A stretch of 60,000 nt of DNA, taken from Adiantum capillus-veneris (taxonomy: Eukaryota; Streptophyta; Polypodiopsida; Polypodiales; Pteridaceae). This document shows, piece after piece, positions 48,190 to 60,000 of this stretch. The DNA is taken from the NCBI GenBank assembly GCA_014529385.2, contig CM043956.1, positions 85,489,721-85,549,720 on the forward strand, written 5' to 3'. A program made the position numbers and the translations under genes. Each line of letters starts with the position of its first letter. Within the stretch, counting starts at the first letter, position 1. The notes beneath the pieces are model-generated. The model was not told the origin of the DNA and made no database searches. It worked only from the letters and a program-made list of their open reading frames with translations.

Positions 48190-48803
48190 GATCTCTTACA
48201 TGAAGTTAAGGATGTGTTCCGGACGATCTTCCTGGTATACCTCCGCCTAGAGCGGTAGACCATGCCATAGATCTATATCCAGGAGCGACACCTTATTCCA
48301 GATCTCCATACAGGTTCAATATTGATGAGCTTAAAGAGCTCAAGATACAACTTGATGATCTTTTGAAAAAGTGTTTCATTAAACCTAGTGTATCTCCTTG
48401 GGGTAGTCCTGTGTTATTCCAAAAGAAAAAGGATGGTACATATAGGTTATGCATCGACTATAGGGGATTAAACAAAAATACCATTAAGAACAAATATCCT
48501 CTTCCTCACATAGATGAACTGCTTAGTCATTTGAGTGGTGCCACAATATTTTCAAAGGTTGACCTTCGTTCTGGCTACCATCAAATCCGTATCAAGGCCG
48601 AGGACATTCCAAAGATTTCTTTTCGTACACGTTATGGACATTATGAATTTAGAGTTCTTTCTTTTGGTTTGACTAATGCACCAACAACTTTCATGTGCTT
48701 AATGAATAATATTTTTCACCCGTATCTTGAGGACTTCATTCTGGTATTCGTGGATAATATTTTGTGTATTCTACGAATGAAGAAGATCATGCATTGCACT
48801 TAA
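48190..48803 (+). pseudogene. Reverse transcriptase region
   Basis: The RT landmarks are in order: an approach with [11 protein letters not shown] (in a frame joined by a one-base shift near 48222), [42 protein letters not shown] and [12 protein letters not shown]. The active-site box, normally [FY]xDD, reads FVDN, so one catalytic Asp is lost. A one-base shift near 48770 then moves coding to another frame. Confidence 0.85.
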
Positions 48804-50578
48804 AGAAAACATTTGAGGTTTTGCGTGAACATAAATTGTATGCCAAAGCAAGTAAGTATTCTTTTGCAAAGGATCAGATTGTTTATTTGGGAAGAGTGAT
48901 TTCTAAAGAGGGGATTCACATTGATCTTGATAAAGTTAAGACTATGTTAGTAAGAGATGTAAGAAGCTTTATGGGTCTAGCACAATATGAGAGAGCACAC
49001 ATTAAAGATTTCTCTAAGATAGCAAGTCCTTTGACCGAATTGACCAAGAAAGACAAGGGTTTTGTGTGGACTTCTAGCTGTGAGACTGCTTTTGAGACCT
49101 TGAAGGCTAAAATAGCGGAAAATTTTGTTTTAAAAGTTCCTGAGATGGGCAAACCATTTGTTGTGTCCTGTGACACTAGTGGTGAACAATTAGGTTGTGT
49201 TTTGACACAAGAAGGAAGAGTGGTTGCATATGAGTTTAGGAAATTAAGAAGACATGAATTGAACTATGCAACACATGATCTAGAATTACTTGCTGTTGTT
49301 CATGCATTGAAGCATTGGCGTCATCTCTTGCTTGGTGTAAAATTTGAATTACGTACTGATCATCAAAACTTGAAGTATATTTTCACTCAGCCATTATTAA
49401 ATAACAAACAAAGAAGATGGATTGAATTGCTGGCTGAGTATGACTGTGATTTGAAGTGTTTGTGTGGGAAAGAAAATAAAGTTGCAGATGCATTGAGTCG
49501 TAGGCCCATGTGTAATTTGTTGACTATTGTGCAATCCGATTTGGTTGATGAGATACATGCCGAAGTTGAAAATGATTCTTTTTACATGCCTATTTTGAAA
49601 TTCTTGCATGAGAATATTGGTGAGATGTATGAGAACAGATATCACTTGTATAAGGGAAATCTGTATTATTATGACCGCTTGTGTATTCCTGCAAATTCTT
49701 CTTTTAAGAGTCAAATTCTGCATGAGTGTCATAATTCACCTTTTTGTGGTCATCCTGGATTAAATAAGACATATGAAAAGATTAAAACCTTATTCTTTTG
49801 GCTGCGTATGAAATTGGATGTTAAGAATTATGTGTGTGAGTGCTTTCAATGTCAACAAGTTAAGATTGAGCATAAGAGGATGCATGGTGACCTTCAACCC
49901 TTAGACATTCCTTTACAGAAGTGGGAGTGTATATCCATGGACTTTATCATTAGACTTCCTACTACTCGTGGAGGGTATGATTCGATCTTTCTGGTGGTAG
50001 ATAGACTCACAACACAAGCTCACTTCTTTCCTGTAAAAATAATTTATACTGCATTGACCATTGCACACTTGTTTATGAAAGAGATATTTCGTTTGCATGG
50101 CATGCCCAAGAGCATAGTGTCTGACAGAGATTCTAAGTTCACTTCTCATTTCTGGAGAGCGACTTTTGACTCTATAGGTACCCAGTTACGCATGTCTAAT
50201 GCTTTCCATCCTCAAACCGATGCGGAAACGGAGAGGGTGAATCGTATTTTAGAAGATATGTTACGAATGTATGTCAATGAAAACCAATCTAATTGGAATG
50301 AATATTTGCCTTTGCTTGAATTTTCATACAACAGTTCATATCATTCATCTATTAGGATGACTCCGTTTGAGGCAATGTATGGCTATAACTGTCCCACACC
50401 TATAAATTTTCTTAGCTCGAGGAATAAGGTAGAACTGTCACGTGAGATGCTTGAGAAAATGGATAACGAGTTGGCCAAAATCAGGGGGAATATTAGAGAA
50501 TCTCAAAAGAGACATAAATTGTATTATGACAAGAAACATCGTGTTGTGGAGTATAAAACTGGTGATATGGTTTTTTAA
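48780..50578 (+). pseudogene. RNase H and integrase region of the Ty3 polyprotein
   Basis: Coding resumes after the RT shift. It shows the RT thumb (GRVISKEGI), RNase H (VVSCDTSGEQLGCVL, ELLAVVHALKHW, RTDHQNLK, KVADALSR), an integrase HHCC finger (HECHNS...HPGL and CECFQCQQ), and a core with MDFI, VSDRD and TERVNR at the D, D and E positions. The usual HPQTDGQTE reads HPQTDAETE. The frame ends at TAA in a T-run near 50576, where a shift leads to the next segment. Confidence 0.88.
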
Positions 50579-50601
50579 CGGTTATTCCTGAGAAGTCTCA
50601 T

Positions 50602-50964
50602 TTGATTCTTGGAAATGATAGAAGATTGTCTCCACGATTTGTTGGTCCATTTAAAATTTTGAAGCGCATTGGTTCATTAGCTTACAAATTGGAATTGCCT
50701 TCTCATGTTAAAGTGCATCATGTATTCTATGTGAGTTTATTGAAAAAGTATGTTCCTAATGTGCATCATGTTTTAGAGGACAACTCTAAGTTGAAAGATG
50801 ACGGACCATTGACTGTAGAACCAGACTTAGTACTAGATAGGCGTTTTAAACATCTGAGAAATACAGACATTGTAGAAGTTTTGGTTCAGTGGCAGAACTA
50901 TCCAGTAGAGGATGCATCATGGGTTGATCTTAGTGTTTTGCAAAGAGAATTTTCCTCTCTTTAG
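50602..50964 (+). pseudogene. Integrase C-terminus and chromodomain
   Basis: SPRFVGPFKILKRIG and a VHHVFYVSLLKKY block are the GPY/F end of chromovirus integrases. The final part, EVLVQWQNYPVEDASWVDL, is a chromodomain, which steers insertion by binding chromatin marks. This frame differs from the preceding one, so a frameshift separates them. Confidence 0.88.
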
Positions 50965-50994
50965 ACCAACTCTGAGGACAGAGTTAATTTTGAT

Positions 50995-51004
50995 AAGGGG
51001 AGAA
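50995..51004 (+). promoter_or_regulatory. Polypurine tract
   Basis: aaggggagaa directly precedes the right LTR. It is the primer for plus-strand synthesis. Confidence 0.85.
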
Positions 51005-52141
51005 TGTAATAGGACTAGTCTTTGAAGTTCTTAAAGTCAAAAAGAATGTAGCAGGACATATCTTTCGTTAGCACGATTTGAAAGATTGTTGAATAGTCTA
51101 TTAAATAGAGCTTATACGAATGAGTTGAGATATTAAGAGAGAACATATATTCTTTTTTTAAAAATAATACACTAAAGACGGATTTGATAAAGATTAATGA
51201 ATAACAGATAGTCTGTCTATGAACAATAAAATTGAGATTTTTATTAATATCAATGTTTTATATTTATGTGTTTTAGCTTAGAATGCATGGGTAGGCTTAA
51301 AATAAGTTGTAAAAATAGTGGACACCCAAAAATAGAGGTTTTATGAGTCGCGACCTAAAAGTTGCGTTTTCAGCCAGACAGAGAAGTTTTTTGCAATTCT
51401 GTCCATGCGGCCTTGTAGACCAGACCTATTCCCGTCGTTTTGAGTACCTGGATTGCTCTGTTCTGAGTTTGTTTGTAAAAGTTATGATGAAAACAAATAG
51501 AAGGCAGCAGTAGTGTAGTGTACACAGGGACAGCCAGACATACAACATCATACAGTTCTCCCTGCTATCAACCAAGAAGTGGATTGTTTCTTCATGGTAG
51601 AGTATGACAATTGAGATTATGAAGGTATATAATTATGTTTTTTTACTTTGATTATCATGTTGAATTGGTTGCACGAGTTTGTTCTTTTGGCTATTTTGTA
51701 GGCGATGCAGAAATCAATGTGTGAAACAGGATCTGTGCAAAGTGTCATGATAGAAATCTAACCTTTACGGATCGCTTAGCGATCACGTTCTTATATTATT
51801 CTCGCAGGTATACTTGGTACGAAAATCGTGCAGGCTTTTCGAGGAAAAGAAGGATAAAAGCACGACGGGTGGTGCGTTTGGGGATCATTCACCGATCTCT
51901 TCTTCTGCGAGTGCGAGTGCGAGTGCGAGTGAGAGTGAGAGTGAGAGTGCGAGTGCGAGTGAGACGCTGCATGCAAGCGAACTAAAGCTCGGGGGTGGTC
52001 GGGAGGTTCGAGCTCCGTACAACGGAGTGCGCCCATATATTTTGCTCCTCTGTTGTATCAAAACTCTACAAAGATTCATCAATACAAAGATCGCTTTCTC
52101 TATCTTTTGCTATCAATCTCTATTATTCTGTTCCCGTGACA
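51005..52141 (+). repeat. Right LTR of the Ty3 element (1,137 bp)
   Basis: It matches 45980-47086 from end to end. The whole 30-bp length difference lies in the gcgagt/gagagt hexamer tract at about 51908-51962. Confidence 0.93.
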
Positions 52142-55100
52142 TGGAAGGTCGAGGAAAATAAAATCGGCAATGCAAACAACCGACTTGCTGTTTCCCCTAT
52201 AAACAAGATCACTTGGATGGGCCTTGAGCATATGCTCATGAATCATAGCCCAAGATGGATACCTAACTCCCAATGAAAAATATCCAAAAATGGCAATGTA
52301 GTCCCCAGTGAGAGCAATACATTGATCAAAATCATGTCTAATATGACCATGCATTGAGGATAATCAAATGAAAAGACACGACGCAATTGACAAGATCCAC
52401 CAATATCGAAGAAATAAATGACAAAAAATTAGACAAAGAAACATAATAATTGACTATAAAGTGTAATGATGTTATTAAGTACGGGAAGTACTACCATGTG
52501 AGGATGGCATAACCTCTTGCATCAACTCATCTGCAACAATGTCTGCTATAGCTTCCTTTCCTTTTTGAGAAATCCCTTCTCAATTAAAATATTTTAGAAT
52601 TACCAAGTTTATAAATTCAAGGCAAAAGATGTGGATAAGTTTATGTATCTTTACCTGAAGATGGTACTCGTACTTGTGTAGCCGATCTAGGAGGAAGCCT
52701 TGCACTTGCGGCTCCCGATAAACCTGGCAAAGAACTACCTCCAATTGCATCTTTGAGATCTCTCTCACACAAGCTAGAGCATGGCCTTTATCCATGTCCA
52801 TCGAGCACGGGCAAGCTTCAATCTCCCATGAAGAAAGCTTATGTAAATTCTTTGAATACATACATGAATCAGGCATGTTCAATTCTATCCACTTTCTAGC
52901 AAGTAGTGGAATCAAAGGAAGAATCTTTTGCGACACCAAAAAGCTCAAGAATCTTGACAAAAAAGATAATGGATGCATTATACACTTCTATAACTAAATT
53001 GTATTTATTTACATTATGCCTTGAGAACAAAAATACCTGTATGCCAATCTTTGTGCAACCATATGCAAATTGTCAAGCTTTTTGAGGGCTTGTTTATCAA
53101 CATCTTTTGTTCTCATTTCCAAAGATACCTCCAAAGGAAAGAGATGTGGCCTAGCCTCAAGCTTTATCTCCTCAAAGTAGAACATAAGGCTACAATCAGC
53201 TGATAATACAATATCTCCACATGTACCCAACATATATGTCACCAACTATGAGGCTCTATCATAGACCCTAGCCAAGAGACCCTCCCTATGAAGCCATCTT
53301 GAGTGGACACAAAAACAAATTTAAGAACAATTTAATACTTGATTCAAAGCATTAAGACCTAGTGAAAGGAAAAGTCTCACGTTTTATAAGCAACATCTTC
53401 TTTTTTAATGCCCATATGTTGTCCTAGTGAGATTGTCCACCTCTAAAGGAGATAACCATAATAGCCTGTTTTGTATTGGAGCATCCACAATAGCAATCAA
53501 GTTAATCTTCTCTAATGTTGCCCAATTTCCAAGACCCCACCGCAATGAAAAGACTTTTTCAAGCCAATCCAAATCCAAGTGTGGATCCACAATGTTAAGA
53601 AGCTTACCAAACAAAAGAATATGTTCATCATAAGTGTGTAATTAAAAACCATACTATGAACACAACAAAACTTACAACATAAAAGAATACCTTTCCAATC
53701 TTGTAACTATACTTTGTAGTGAAGTCGTGATAGATTTTATCCTCCTCTTTCTTTAAATCCTCTTTAGCCAAGCTTTCACGAGAGAGATGATCAACCCTTA
53801 TTTTATATTCCTTGGTCGTGTGCACTTCCAAAAGCTTAAGGAATTAACAATCATTGAAAAATTGTATCTATTGAATATAAGAGAGAGAAAAATTTATACT
53901 CACATCATACACAAGACGTGCAAGCTATTTTTGTGTCAATGGATACCAAGGTTCCTCACCCTTAGAGTAATATTTTGTGACATTTTCTATCAATTTTTTA
54001 TCTTTCTCTGGTAGGGCTTTCAAGTACACATTAGGATCAGCAACACAAATGTGAATCAAATTCACAATCTCATCCCGAAGATGTGTAGTGACAAGAGAAT
54101 GGGAATTTATGCTAGTCACACCAAAAAGAAATCATTCAAGATTTCATATTTGTTTAAAAAGAATAAAACTCAAGTTCTCACAAAAGCAACAAAGAGCACT
54201 TACAAGTTCATTCTTTGTAGACTACTGAGCAAGGAAATCTCTGGCACTTTGGTAGGATCGATAATATTACAAGAAATATGCAATGCTTATCTTTTGATGT
54301 GGAAAAATTTTTTTAATGGATTGAGTCCATTTCGTTGTTCAATAATTTCCCTCCCAAAAAAAAACATGTGACCAACAAAATTTGACAACTTTGAATTATT
54401 TTGCAACTCCATTTTGAACTCTTCATTGACCTCATTCCACAATGGATCCCACTCCTTCATAACCTCATCTACATAAGATTTACTGTTCAAATGTATAATA
54501 AAAATAAAATCCAAGTAGATTGCAAAGTAAAATTGAAATGTAATTCTCACATGTGACCTTTTCTTCTTCTTTATGATATGTCAACAAGGAAACAATGAAG
54601 GACCCCTTTTCTTGCATTTAACCTTCTTTAGCAAAAGATGACTTCAAACCAATTAAATTGTCTCTTAAACCTCAAACTCTTGCATATGGATGAAGATGAC
54701 AAAGAGGGATAGTGGGGCACTCAAAGCAGATAAAAAGTCTAGTGGAAGCCAAAATATCTGCACCTTTATGCGTAAATGCATTGGATTCATCTTTTGGCTC
54801 AGTAGTAGCTGCAGTAATCTCATCTCTTATCTCTCGAGGAACTATCTTCAAATTACTTTCTTCAACTACTAAGATGGGATTTACCTCATGTAATGAAATT
54901 TGTCCCATCTCCGGTAACATCACATCGTCCTCAAGAAAATCCTGATCAGGTTCCCATTTTCGTACCAAACAGATAGTTGATTTGGTTTGTAGAATCATAT
55001 GCTCCAATTGGCAAGGTTCAAGTACCCTCCTGCTAGAACAACCTCTAGATCTTGGACTGCAACAATGCCATAAGGACACAAAAGAGTTTAGAAATCCAAC

Positions 55101-55249
55101 ACTGACATAACTTTTAGTGAGCTCAAGTAATACAAAATTGGCCATGGTCTCCTTTGTGTATTGGACAAAATTTCAAATAGTACATAAGGATCCTCATGAT
55201 CCACCTCACTTGAGGATTTATAACATTTGGAAAACCAGTTAAAAAAACA
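52142..55249 (-). pseudogene. Second ParB-plus-methyltransferase-like gene, multi-exon and decayed
   Basis: At least eight coding blocks lie on the minus strand, many bounded by GT or AG: 55249-55085, 55056-54672, 54550-54204, 54119-53912, 53831-53688, 53640-53405, about 53320-53033, 52978-52655 and 52440-52142. Block three has YVDEVMKEWDPLWNEVNEEF. After a run of T that shifts the frame comes WEGN followed by TTKWTQSIKK, the layout of a ParB-type DGxHR/WEGNHR turn with its His/Arg lost. The original frame then returns with IDPTKVPEISLLSSLQR. Later blocks (HLDLDWLEKVFSLRWGLGNW, VTYMLGTCGDIVLSADC, EISKMQLEVVLCQVY) I do not recognise. The last block (LVYRGNSKSVVCIADFIFLD) leads into the DLPYG motif across the Ty3 element. 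In-frame stops occur at 53248-53246 (TAG) and just after LTQK near 53926. It is inactive as read. Confidence 0.5.
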
Positions 55250-55337
55250 CTGCAAACAAAAATCCGTTCAATCCTTGCTACTTCCAAAAATTCTCTCTGC
55301 ACAATTAAACACACCATAAAAAACACAATGAAATAAG

Positions 55338-55631
55338 GGACCTGTGTTGACGCAGATCCCTTAGGCTACTTTATAGCAAAGCTTCATGGCAAAGCTAAAT
55401 CCTCAAGTAAGTGCATCCTCACAATGCAATCCTCACAAGTGAGGCAAATGGCAGCAAATGTGCAGGTGGCCCCGGTTGGCACAAGTCTGCACATGTATAA
55501 AAACAATCCTACCTAGTAGATGACTTGCAACTAGAAAACATTTCCTTTGCATGTCCCCAATTATATGATGCAGTCCGAAGGGATCTACATTGATGCAGAT
55601 CTTTCGACTCCATCAATAAGAGACTATGTGC

Positions 55632-55704
<73 letters not shown>

Positions 55705-55977
55705 AGGGAGGGGAGAGGAGAAAGAGAAGTTGAAAATGTGTGTTCCATTCATTTTTTCATACCCCTCAAGTCAAGAGGGTAAAGCATTAAAATTTTAGAA
55801 AAATAACTCTATGAACTGTACATCCCTTCACGTGAGAAACATCTGCACTTACTAGCCATGAGAAGAAAAACTTCAAGATTAGCGTTGGCATAGACCTATC
55901 ACCCTCAGAGACAATGCTCCCAAATTTAAAAATTGACCCTAACTAATGTGCAAGGGGATTTGCATCGACAGAGATCC
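55338..55977. repeat. Three dispersed ~27-bp imperfect palindromes
   Basis: Copies lie at about 55340-55366 (gggacctgtgttgacgcaga then tccctt), 55575-55602 (aagggatctacattgatgca then gatcttt) and 55948-55975 (aaggggatttgcatcgacag then agatccctt). Each is roughly its own reverse complement. The region between them holds no gene. Confidence 0.5.
55628..55710 (+). repeat. (GA)n microsatellite
   Basis: AG dinucleotides to about 55698, then a short GGGA repeat. Confidence 0.95.
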
Positions 55978-56179
55978 CTTTGTTATGGAATTGATATCTT
56001 ATTATTTATTGCAACTGTGTGACAGGTGGAAAAGGCTTGACCGAGCTAAGCTATTGCAAAAGAATATCATATTTTATGTACATTTTAGTATTCAAGTGCT
56101 CTTTATGAGCTTTGGCCATTTATGACCAGCCGGCGAGTTTGTTTTTACTTTGACCATTCAAGAATCTATAAATTAAATA

Positions 56180-56640
56180 CGTGCAAGAGGGAAATGGTCA
56201 CTCTTGCACAGGGGGAGATTGCACCAAGTGTCTGCGTTGCTCTCCTCATCTCTCCTCTCTTCTCTCTCGCCATGCCGGCGTAGCACTCCGCTTTAGGAGG
56301 TGCACCTGCACGTGCTCTCTCAATCTCTCTCGCTCTTAGTCTCTCTCTGTTCGTGTATCTTGCGATCATGCGACCACATGATTGTGCCAGGTATGCCGAT
56401 TAGTCTGTTTTATGCTGTTTATTGTGTTATTTCGTGTATTTTGCAGGGAGCCACGACTTCCGTTTGTGGAAGTGGTATCAGAGCCAATACAAACGCTCTT
56501 GGGAAAGCAAAAATCATAATAGCAAAGAGAGTCGTGATGATCATACTGCAAAAGTTAACTCCCTTTCTAATATCATTAACAAGGCGTTGTCCTTAATCTT
56601 CCATTCTCTTGTTTTTTTTTTTTTGATAAGTGTGAATACT
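56180..56640 (+). mobile_element. Truncated LTR retroelement start (LTR end, PBS, gag-like start)
   Basis: TGGTATCAGAGC at 56473-56484 is an initiator tRNA-Met primer site. It is preceded by a CT-rich stretch like the transcribed end of a plant LTR. It is followed by a short reading frame rich in Lys, Ser and Asn (NHNSKESRDDH) that could begin gag. I found no matching right LTR in the window. Confidence 0.45.
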
Positions 56641-57239
56641 ATGTGACCCCACTAATGGACCCCCTAGATTAAGGGAATCGATTAGCTCTTTTAAAGATTA
56701 TTTTAGAATTTAATTATACGAAGATTCACGATACGAGGATTAGTGAGAGGAGCACATGCGGAAAATCTTATGCAAGTAGAATAGGTTGCATAAAAAGTAT
56801 ATTGTAAATAATAATAATAGTAGTAGAGATCTATAGAGAGACCTTATTAAACAAAAATAAAAATAATAGGGCTTCTGTCGGCCCCAAACAAGCTGCAGCC
56901 CTGTAGGGCCTCTTGATCTTTGTCCATGTGTGGTGGCAGGCCTTTCGGGTGGCTTTCACTGTGCGAGGCAAACTGTGAGCCCCTAAGGAGGGGAGCCGTG
57001 CAAAAGAATGGTGGGAGACCTTCGTGGGAAAGTACCATAATAGTATTGACCTTAAAGATAGGACTTCAAGGAGAATTATTGAGAGGGCGTCAGTAGAAGA
57101 TCAATAGGAGTTGCCTTTGTAGTGCACTTCTATGCCTTCCAAAAACAACGACCAGTAGCGCCAATGACTTCAAGAGACGTTGGCGTCCGTTAAAGCGGTA
57201 GGAATAGTGAAAAAGGGGGAGAAAATACATAAACAAATT

Positions 57240-57247
<8 letters not shown>
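56641..57247. other. Non-coding stretch, nothing recognised
   Basis: AT-rich to about 56870, then a more GC-balanced section with short ORFs on the minus strand. I see no gene or clear repeat. Confidence 0.35.

Positions 57248-57290
<43 letters not shown>
57248..57290. repeat. (TA)n microsatellite
   Basis: About 20 AT units. Confidence 0.95.
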
Positions 57291-58028
<738 letters not shown>

Positions 58029-58909
58029 GCCGCTCGACCAACCACACATGGAGACTTATACCTCTCTCTCTTTCGTAGTTTCCCAGATGCCCACTCCCTG
58101 GCGGCTGTGGAGTGCCAACCCACAAGTACACACAAGTTGTCTCGGGCGGCTTGTTGCAGGGGTGCAGCACGCACCCTCCCACCCCTCGCGTCACCCCTCG
58201 TTTGGTGCATGGAAAAACAGCATGACAAACTCTCTCTCTATCTTTCTCTAAGTCTCTCTCTCTTTCGCTTAATTAATCTCTGTCTCACACACACACGCAC
58301 ACAACTATGGCGCGGGCCTATTGCATGCAGCCTTGCCTGCAGACCATCCAAAAAAAAAAAACAGACTCACTACCACTCCCATCTCAAAAGTGAACACTCA
58401 CAGTTATAGTCCACATGCGATGGAAATTAACTGCAATACTATTATCCGTCAACTATACTATCTCTCTCCCCTTCTCACGCTCTCTTTCATGACTATCCAC
58501 TAACAAAACCTCTCTCTTTCTCGATTCTGTCGGGTCTCGCGGTTTGAGGAACCCATGCGTGGGCTACCTGCTGCACACCTTGCCATTATGGACACCCAAC
58601 ACCTGCTCCCATTCTCTCAGAATAGATCTCGAGCCTCGACAAAGTTTGCAGGATTCGAATCAGACAAACAATTTCCGCGAGTGAAGCTCTTCACTGTGGA
58701 GCTCCCTTTTCACATTAAGGCCATCATGTTCAAGTTTTTGGGCCTTTTTGGTAGTGGCCAAGAGAACCCATCTACAGCAGGAAACAATTTGGCAAGCAAC
58801 GACTACATTCACACTACAGTCCAGCTGCATGTGAGACTAACTCGCTCAGGTCTTCTGGCTGTTTCTACAATATTCAATTGTCTCTCTCTCGCATGAGCAA
58901 TCACCGCTG

Positions 58910-59700
58910 CAATACTTTCTTGGACGATCGTTAGGGCATTGATGATGTTGATGATGAAGTTTTTTTTAAAAAATTTATTTTTTGTTACTTCATTTTAATT
59001 TTTACCCGAACATTGGCTTAGATCCATAAGGACTGTATGATTTTATTCCCAATTCCCATACGCTTTTTTTGCCGCCGTTTAATATAACATTTCATTTCAT
59101 TTTGCTATCTTTTTTCCCCCTCCCACTATGATTACTTACTGTAGAGGACATTGAGTAAGTTCTGCAATTCGTAAGTGACAAACAGCATGAGGAAGCGACC
59201 ATTGCAATAATTTCTTAGATAAACACTCATTCTTGGGCATCCACAAGAATTGACGATGATGAAGAAGACTTTAGTCACGTTTTTAGGGTTCTAATTTTAG
59301 TCTTTCACTTTACCTCAGTACTCAGACATTGGACTAGATTCACATTGATTGTATCAATTTTGACTCAAGAATGTAGTTTTGACCTTTGAAGGCGTTTAAT
59401 GTAATAGTTTATTTCATTTCATTTCTCACTCTCTCCCCCTCGTCTGTGAAATCTGACACCTCCACAACAATGCCCCCCCCTGCCTGGGACTACTTACAGA
59501 AGCAGACAACCACAAAACTCTTCCATGACTAACACAATACTTTTTGCGACGATGCCCAATGCCGGGTATTGACGGGACTTGACGATGACGCCGATGGTTT
59601 TAGTCTATTTTCGTACCTAGACATTGTATTAGATCCACAAGGATAGTCAATACATTGTATTAGATCCCCCACCACCCCCTATTGTAAGGTTCTCATAATT
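58910..59700 (+). repeat. Diverged 300-350-bp repeat, about three copies
   Basis: Three successive segments share the order gatgatgaag, a T-rich stretch, a cattgg/cattgta phrase, tagatcc, then in the first two tttaatataacatttcattt or tttaatgtaatagtttattt. A related end occurs at about 44930-45030. No coding is evident, and 59700-60000 also shows no gene. Confidence 0.5.
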
Positions 59701-60000
59701 GACGTCAATCATGTTATATTTTTGACAATTATGCAATGTATAATAGTCCACTCACTCCTTTTTCAAAAAAAAAAAATAGAGAACATGCATCTACCTAGTA
59801 CTTAAACAACCCAAAATGCATGCCTCATATATAATTTGTACACTAGTCTCATACACTAACCACCCTCAGAATTGCAGCTTATCCCAAGCAATTTTGTTCC
59901 TTCTAGTTGAACATGGTCACTGAGTTGAAAGCAGTTTTTCGATGTACCTTTCAACTACTTGCAACAACTCATACACTCGATAAGTTCTTGCAACTACTCA

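Larger units (their letters stand above)
45980..52141 (+). mobile_element. Ty3/gypsy (chromovirus-like) LTR retrotransposon, defective
   Basis: The element is 6,162 bp and is bounded by TGGAA target duplications (45975-45979 and 52142-52146). LTRs 45980-47086 and 51005-52141 start TGTAATAGG and end CCGTGACA. A PBS follows the left LTR and a PPT precedes the right. The interior has a gag remnant, a decayed protease, reverse transcriptase, RNase H, integrase and a chromodomain in Ty3 order. The two LTRs differ by about 20 substitutions plus a 30-bp length change, roughly 98 percent identity by eye. The gag-protease part is shortened by an internal deletion. It interrupts an exon of a methyltransferase-like gene. 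Confidence 0.93.

Noticed and set aside
46766-52082. ORFs with Ser-His repeats inside both LTRs
   Set aside because: They are antisense translations of the gcgagt hexamer tract in the Ty3 LTRs.
58555-58896. 113-codon ORF starting at 58555
   Set aside because: No family resemblance, no splice or neighbour support, and it lies in low-complexity surroundings.

Overview
The window looks like nuclear DNA of a land plant. It has GT-AG introns, plant-type CACTA and chromovirus-like Ty3 transposons, long (CT)n and (TA)n tracts, and most of its length is repetitive with few intact genes. A large repeat-rich genome such as that of a fern or other seed-free plant would fit, but this is a guess from style, not a proven assignment.

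Layout. 0.5-1.8 kb holds an unrecognised plus-strand reading frame with one in-frame stop. 3.7-5.3 and 9.7-14.2 kb are arrays of a short core motif (cttggacaagtggtggacc). Between them lies a broken FCP1/NIF-like gene (6.1-6.8 kb plus 9.39-9.44 kb), split by a 2,578-bp non-autonomous LTR element with 142-bp LTRs. 15.0-22.7 kb holds minus-strand genes: an FCP1-like HAD protein, a SET-domain segment with internal stops, and a gene combining a ParB-like DGQHS region with a beta-class DNA methyltransferase-like region. Splice phase allows the SET segment to be a downstream exon of that gene. 22.8-32.7 kb is the largest array, in which the core motif appears as its reverse complement.

33.6-33.9 kb is a 90-bp minisatellite, and 35.2-36.4 kb a diverged relative of the core array. 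36.5-39.7 kb is a broken DUF7869-type transposase-like gene with an N-terminus resembling plant Tnp1/DUF8039 domains. 40.7-45.44 kb is a decayed CACTA element on the minus strand (tnp2, DUF4218 and DUF4216 regions, one TIR with subterminal repeats). 45.98-52.14 kb is a full-length but defective Ty3/gypsy element with two LTRs, PBS, PPT, TGGAA target duplication and a chromodomain.

The Ty3 insertion splits an exon of a second minus-strand gene (45.84-45.98 and 52.14-55.25 kb). That gene has a decayed W-E-G-N motif of ParB type and, exactly at the insertion site, a DLPYG motif typical of amino-methyltransferase motif IV. The window therefore carries two ParB-plus-methyltransferase-like genes, both damaged. 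55.3-60 kb holds a three-copy 27-bp palindrome, a truncated LTR-retroelement start with a PBS, long microsatellites and a diverged 300-350-bp repeat.

Most coding regions carry stops or single-base shifts. Several shifts sit in homopolymers, so decay and assembly error both need considering.
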